64,000 nt of DNA from Warburgia ugandensis (lineage: Eukaryota; Streptophyta; Magnoliopsida; Canellales; Canellaceae). Positions 60,341 through 64,000 of this stretch are shown piece by piece; the stretch's first letter is position 1, and the number at the start of each line of letters is the position of its first letter. The notes under the pieces were generated by a model, which was not told where the DNA came from, ran no database searches, and saw only the letters and a list, made by a program, of their open reading frames with translations. The stretch spans positions 64,647,495 through 64,711,494 of the forward strand of contig CP141127.1 in the NCBI GenBank assembly GCA_035236585.1, in the 5' to 3' direction. The position numbers and the translations under genes were made by a program.

Positions 60341-61110
60341 ACTTCATGTTTGCCACCACCACTTTCTAGTAATAGGATATGAATATTTCCAATTATTGGT
60401 GCTAGTCCTTGCTCAAAACTACTAAAATAGAAAATAAGAAATCTAAGAAAATCTAGAAGTTCCTAATAACTTTTGTAGGTGCTATGATTTGCATTTAGCA
60501 TATGTAGAAAGCCTTTAAACCACTAGGTTGTCCCTACTAAATGAGTTGTAGTCTAGTAAGGATTTCCAAGAATGCTACCCATAAACATTTTTGAAAACTT
60601 TTATTGAAGTCCTTTATTTATCTAGGTGAATTTCCATCTATTCAGCTTTTAATAAATAGGCAAGTTTAGCTTGCTAATAAAAATGAACAAGAATTGCAAA
60701 ATCTTACTCGTATTCTAAAGATATCCCATTATTTCATTAAACTTTGAAATAGCTATTATACACAATTATCAGTTTCCAAGCCAAATAAAACCTAAATTAC
60801 TGTCCAAAAGTATGTTTTGACTTCAACTCTCACATGAAATTCTTAACATTCAGAAGGAAGTCACTGAGAAATGTATAAATCTCTCATTAATATGTGAGTA
60901 CAATGTTGTTCATCAATTCCAAAAATCTTACATATGTCACACAAAAGATCAATAAATAAGAAACAATGATAATGGCCTCATGAAAGGATATCAACCATAA
61001 GGAATATTACACTCTACCAATTTTCCTATTTGTCGAAACAATATCCAAGCCATACTACTCCTAAGATCAAGTTAGGACTTCTACTAGGATGAAATATAGG
61101 CTTAGGATAG
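60341..61110 (-). mobile_element. Athila-type 3' untranslated fragment, minus orientation
   Basis: Parallels 28742-29420 of Ath3: TTGTAGGTGCTATGATTTGC then ATTTAGCATATG near 60475, the AAACCACTAGGTTGTCCCTA tract near 60518, and TATAGGCTTAGGATA near 61095. No coding sequence. Cut on the right by TRIM sequence. Confidence 0.65.
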
Positions 61111-63250
61111 TGTAATAATCAGGGATCCCACAACAATGATATTGTCCTCTTTAGGTCCTTCACCCCTTTCTGGCTTAACCCTCACTGTTTTCTTTCTCCA
61201 TAGGAAGAGGTCTCGTTCGTCTGTATCAGAGTGCACAACAATGATATTGTCCTCTTTAGGTCCCTCACCCCTCTTGGGCTTCACTCCATGGAAGGCCTCA
61301 TTACTTTGAGATAGTACTCGAATCCTTATAATTGGCCCAACTTTGCTTCCCCAAGTGATGCAAGACTATCTCTTAGGATAACCCTCGAACAACCATCCTG
61401 TAGCTCGCCACCCCTTTGCAGGTCGCTCGCCAAGACTGGCAAGCAAGAGTCCCCTCTTCCCCCCTTAGGGAACACATGTCCCCACATGTTGCCATGACTT
61501 GGTGGCCACGTGTGGCTACCTCACCATCATGAGGAGAATTGGCTCCAATACCAATTATAGCAATCGAGGTCCCATAGTGTCAATATTGTCCACTTTGGAT
61601 GCACAAGGGCCTCATGACTTTGCTTCTCGTGAGGAAAATGTGTTGACACTTTGATATACCACCTGAACCCTTATAACTAACCCAATTCCCTCTCCCTAGC
61701 TATAATGATCAGGGGTCCCACAATAACAATATTCTCCACCTTGGCTGAAGCCTCTCAATTTTTTTTTTCCCATAGGAAAAGGCCTTAGTACTTGGAGATA
61801 CCACCCGAACCCTTATAATCGACCTATCTTCCTCCACCTAGGCAATGTGGGACCAACTATAATGATTAGGGGTCCTACATCAATGATATTGTTCGCTTTG
61901 GCTGAAGCCTCATGACTTTGTTTTTCTCGTAGAAAAAGGCCTTAGTACTTGGAGATACCACCAAAATCCTTATAATTGGCTAGCTCCCTCTCCCTGGGTG
62001 ATGTGCGACTATCTCTTAGAGCCACCTATAGCTCACCACCAAGTAGCTTGACAACTTCTCTAGCCTGTCCACAAAGGCCGCTCACTAGGTACCCCTCTTC
62101 CCCCCTTAGGGAACATGTGTCCCCACGCAACCTTCCCTAGGTCAACTAGCTCCCATGTGCAGTTAGCCCATCATGGAACTGGCTTTGATACCAACTATAA
62201 TGATTGTGGGTCCCATAGTGTCAATATTGTCCACTTTGGCCACACAGTGGCCTCATGGCTTTGCTTCTTTGAAAATGCATTGACACTTTGAGATACCACC
62301 CAAACCATTATAACCTGCCCAGTTCCCTCTCCCCAGGTGATGTGGAACTAACTCATAGGGTCACTCCCCGCTCAGCCATCCTGTAGCATGCCAACCCTTT
62401 ACCAGGCCTGCCACAAGGGTCGACAAGCCAAGGCCCTCTAAATAGGGGGTGGCCATTGTGGGCAGGCCAAAGTAGTTGGCAAGCTACTGGGTGGAAAGAT
62501 ATAGGTGGCCTTGTGAGTTAGTCCTACCTTGCTTGGAGAGAGGAAGCTAGGCTGGTTATAAGGGTTGAGGTGGTATCTCCAAGGCGATGTGGAACTAACT
62601 CTCAAGGTCACCCCCACACAGCCATCTTGTTGCTCGCCACCTCTTTACTAGGTCACCCACCAAGATTGGTAAGCCAGAGGCCCCCTTTTCCTCCCTTAGG
62701 GAACAAGTATCCCCGTGTGACCTTCTCTGGATCAATGAGTGCCCACGTGCAGCTATCATCATCATCATGCGAGGAACTAGCTTTGGTACTAACTGCTATG
62801 ATTTGGGGTACCAAAGCAATGATATTGTCTGCTTTGGCATGCTAGCCTCACAATTTTGTTTTTCCCATAAGAAAAGGCCTTGTTATTGAAAGATACCACC
62901 TGAACCCTTATAATCAGCCCAGCTTCCCCTTCTGAGGTGGTGTGAGACTAACTCTCAGGATCACCCTTGCATAGCCATCCTATAGCTTGCCACCACTTTA
63001 CCGGGTTGCCTACCAAGGCTGGTAAGGCAGGGCCCCCTAATCGAGGTTTCCATAGCAATGATATTGTTCGCTTTGGGTCCCTCACACCTTCTGGGCTTCA
63101 CCATCATGGTTTTGTTTCCATAGGTCCATCACCCCTCATGGGCTTCATCCCTCGAAATGCATTGTTCCTTAACATCAGAGTACATAGCAAATACAATATT
63201 GTCCACTTTAGGATTGCCATGTCCCTCAAGGCTTTATATCCTTAGGTCAA
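61111..63250 (-). mobile_element. tandem array of TRIM-type units, minus orientation
   Basis: Reverse-complement TRIM sequence repeats along the region. Three primer sites (minus TTGGTATTGGAGCC at 61541-61554, TTGGTATCAAAGCC at 62181-62194, a decayed one at 62780-62793) are about 640 and 600 bp apart. Each is preceded by a pyrimidine run before TAGGGAAC (61451, 62092, 62677), the reverse of the purine tract. Sub-repeats of about 150 bp, each starting TATAATGAT-AGGGGTCC, lie inside the first LTR block (61557, 61700, 61857). This is LTR-interior-LTR-interior order, as made by unequal recombination. A flipped segment is at 62447-62583. No protein frame is real here. Confidence 0.75.
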
Positions 63251-64000
63251 ACACACAAATGATGCGTTTTGAGGGGTTTAGCCTAAGATGGGTAAGGGAG
63301 CTAAGGAAACAAAACCTTGAGAGGTGAGGGACCCAATGAGGACAATATCACTCTACTATGCACTCTAATACACATGAACAATGCATTTTTTTCTACGGGA
63401 AAGAGCAAAGCCATGAAGCCGTATGGGTGGACAAAGCAGAAAATATTGTGACACTGCAATCCTAAAGAGGACAATGTTCTATCTATTGTGCACTCTAATA
63501 CCAAGGGACATAGCATTTTCCCTATGGGGAAGAGAAAAGCCATTAGGCTAGTGTGCTAAAGTGAACAATATCAAGACTTTTAGACCTCAGCTATTACAAT
63601 TGGCATCAGAGCTAGTTTCCTTCATGATGGTGGGCTTAGCCACACGTGGGTGCTTGCTGACCCAGAGAAGTTCACGTAGGGACTCGTGTGTCCCTAAGGG
63701 GTGAAGAGGGTGCTCTAGCTTGCTAGTCCTATTGGGTAGTGGGTAAGGGGGAGGATATCTACAGGATGGCTGTGTGGGTATGACAATGAGAGTTAGTCCA
63801 ACATTGCCCGGGGAAGGGTAGCTAGGCCAATTATAAGAGTTCGATAAACTTTAATGGTCACAATGCATTTTCCTTATAGGGAAAAGCAAAGCCATGAGGC
63901 CGTATAGGTGCCAACACAAACAATATCATGGGTGTTGGACACCGACTGTTAGATTTGGTATGAAAGCAAGTTTCAATCCTGCGACCATGGGTTATGGGCC
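63251..64000 (+). mobile_element. TRIM-type units, plus orientation
   Basis: An LTR end CTATTACA is followed by primer site TGGCATCAGAGC (63601-63612), an interior with CCTAAGGGGTGAAGAGGGTG, a second LTR from about 63706 with GAGTTAGTCCAACATTGCCC, and a second primer-like TTTGGTATGAAAGC near 63954-63967. The period is about 350 bp. It is cut by the window end. Opposite in orientation to the array on its left. Confidence 0.7.

Overview
This window is plant nuclear DNA, AT-rich and built almost entirely of transposable elements. I find no intact host gene, tRNA or rRNA. Markers of a flowering plant are a Tekay/Del-type chromovirus with a chromodomain, Athila-type gypsy elements whose primer-binding site has the TGGCGCC..TTG..CGGGGA form, an Au-like SINE, an RTE-type LINE, and miniature LTR elements (TRIMs) with an initiator-Met-type primer site. 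I cannot name the species. The region resembles a slowly purged, gene-poor, heterochromatic repeat landscape.

Layout. 1-10785: old debris, comprising possible CACTA subterminal repeats, an inverted pair of Athila-like LTR fragments (about 700-2330 minus, 7689-10087 plus), an RNase H scrap of an L1-type LINE, a fold-back (MITE-like) sequence and an eroded RTE LINE. 10786-23160: a minus-strand Tekay-type element (called Tek1) with an exceptionally long LTR of about 5.16 kb, a broken gag-pro-RT, and a long open frame for RNase H-integrase-chromodomain; its 3' LTR is truncated. 23161-60340: one old plus-strand Athila-type element (Ath1) that has been opened repeatedly. Its 5' LTR holds a Tekay-type solo LTR (23407-26803) and a minus-strand Athila-family element, Ath3 (27493-36048, target duplication CATAC), which itself holds a complete TRIM (30037-30677, duplication CTAGG). 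Its pol remnant holds an Au-like SINE (39235-39420). Its 3' untranslated region holds a second Tekay-type solo LTR (41152-45922, duplication TCTCA). Its 3' LTR holds another Athila-type element, Ath2 (47547-57725, duplication CCAAC/CCTAC). 60341-64000: a minus-strand Athila scrap, then two opposed arrays of TRIM units.

Placement of most insertions is supported by target-site duplications and by paralogous copies elsewhere in the window that show the empty site. The order of events can therefore be read: Ath1 first, then Tek1, the solo LTRs, Ath2 and Ath3 into it, and TRIM1 into Ath3.

The most interesting non-coding signals are: (1) a block of up to about 400 nt, in sense orientation, shared by the long Tekay-type LTRs and by the post-PBS leaders of the Athila-type elements; (2) a dyad hairpin kept about 400-500 bp from the 3' end of three otherwise diverged Tekay-type LTRs; (3) a Tyr/Gln/Pro-rich reading frame in Ath3 that I do not recognise; (4) a duplicated SWWR peptide module near the 3' end of Ath2 and Ath3; (5) head-to-head tandem TRIM arrays. 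All alignments were made by eye; identities are estimates.
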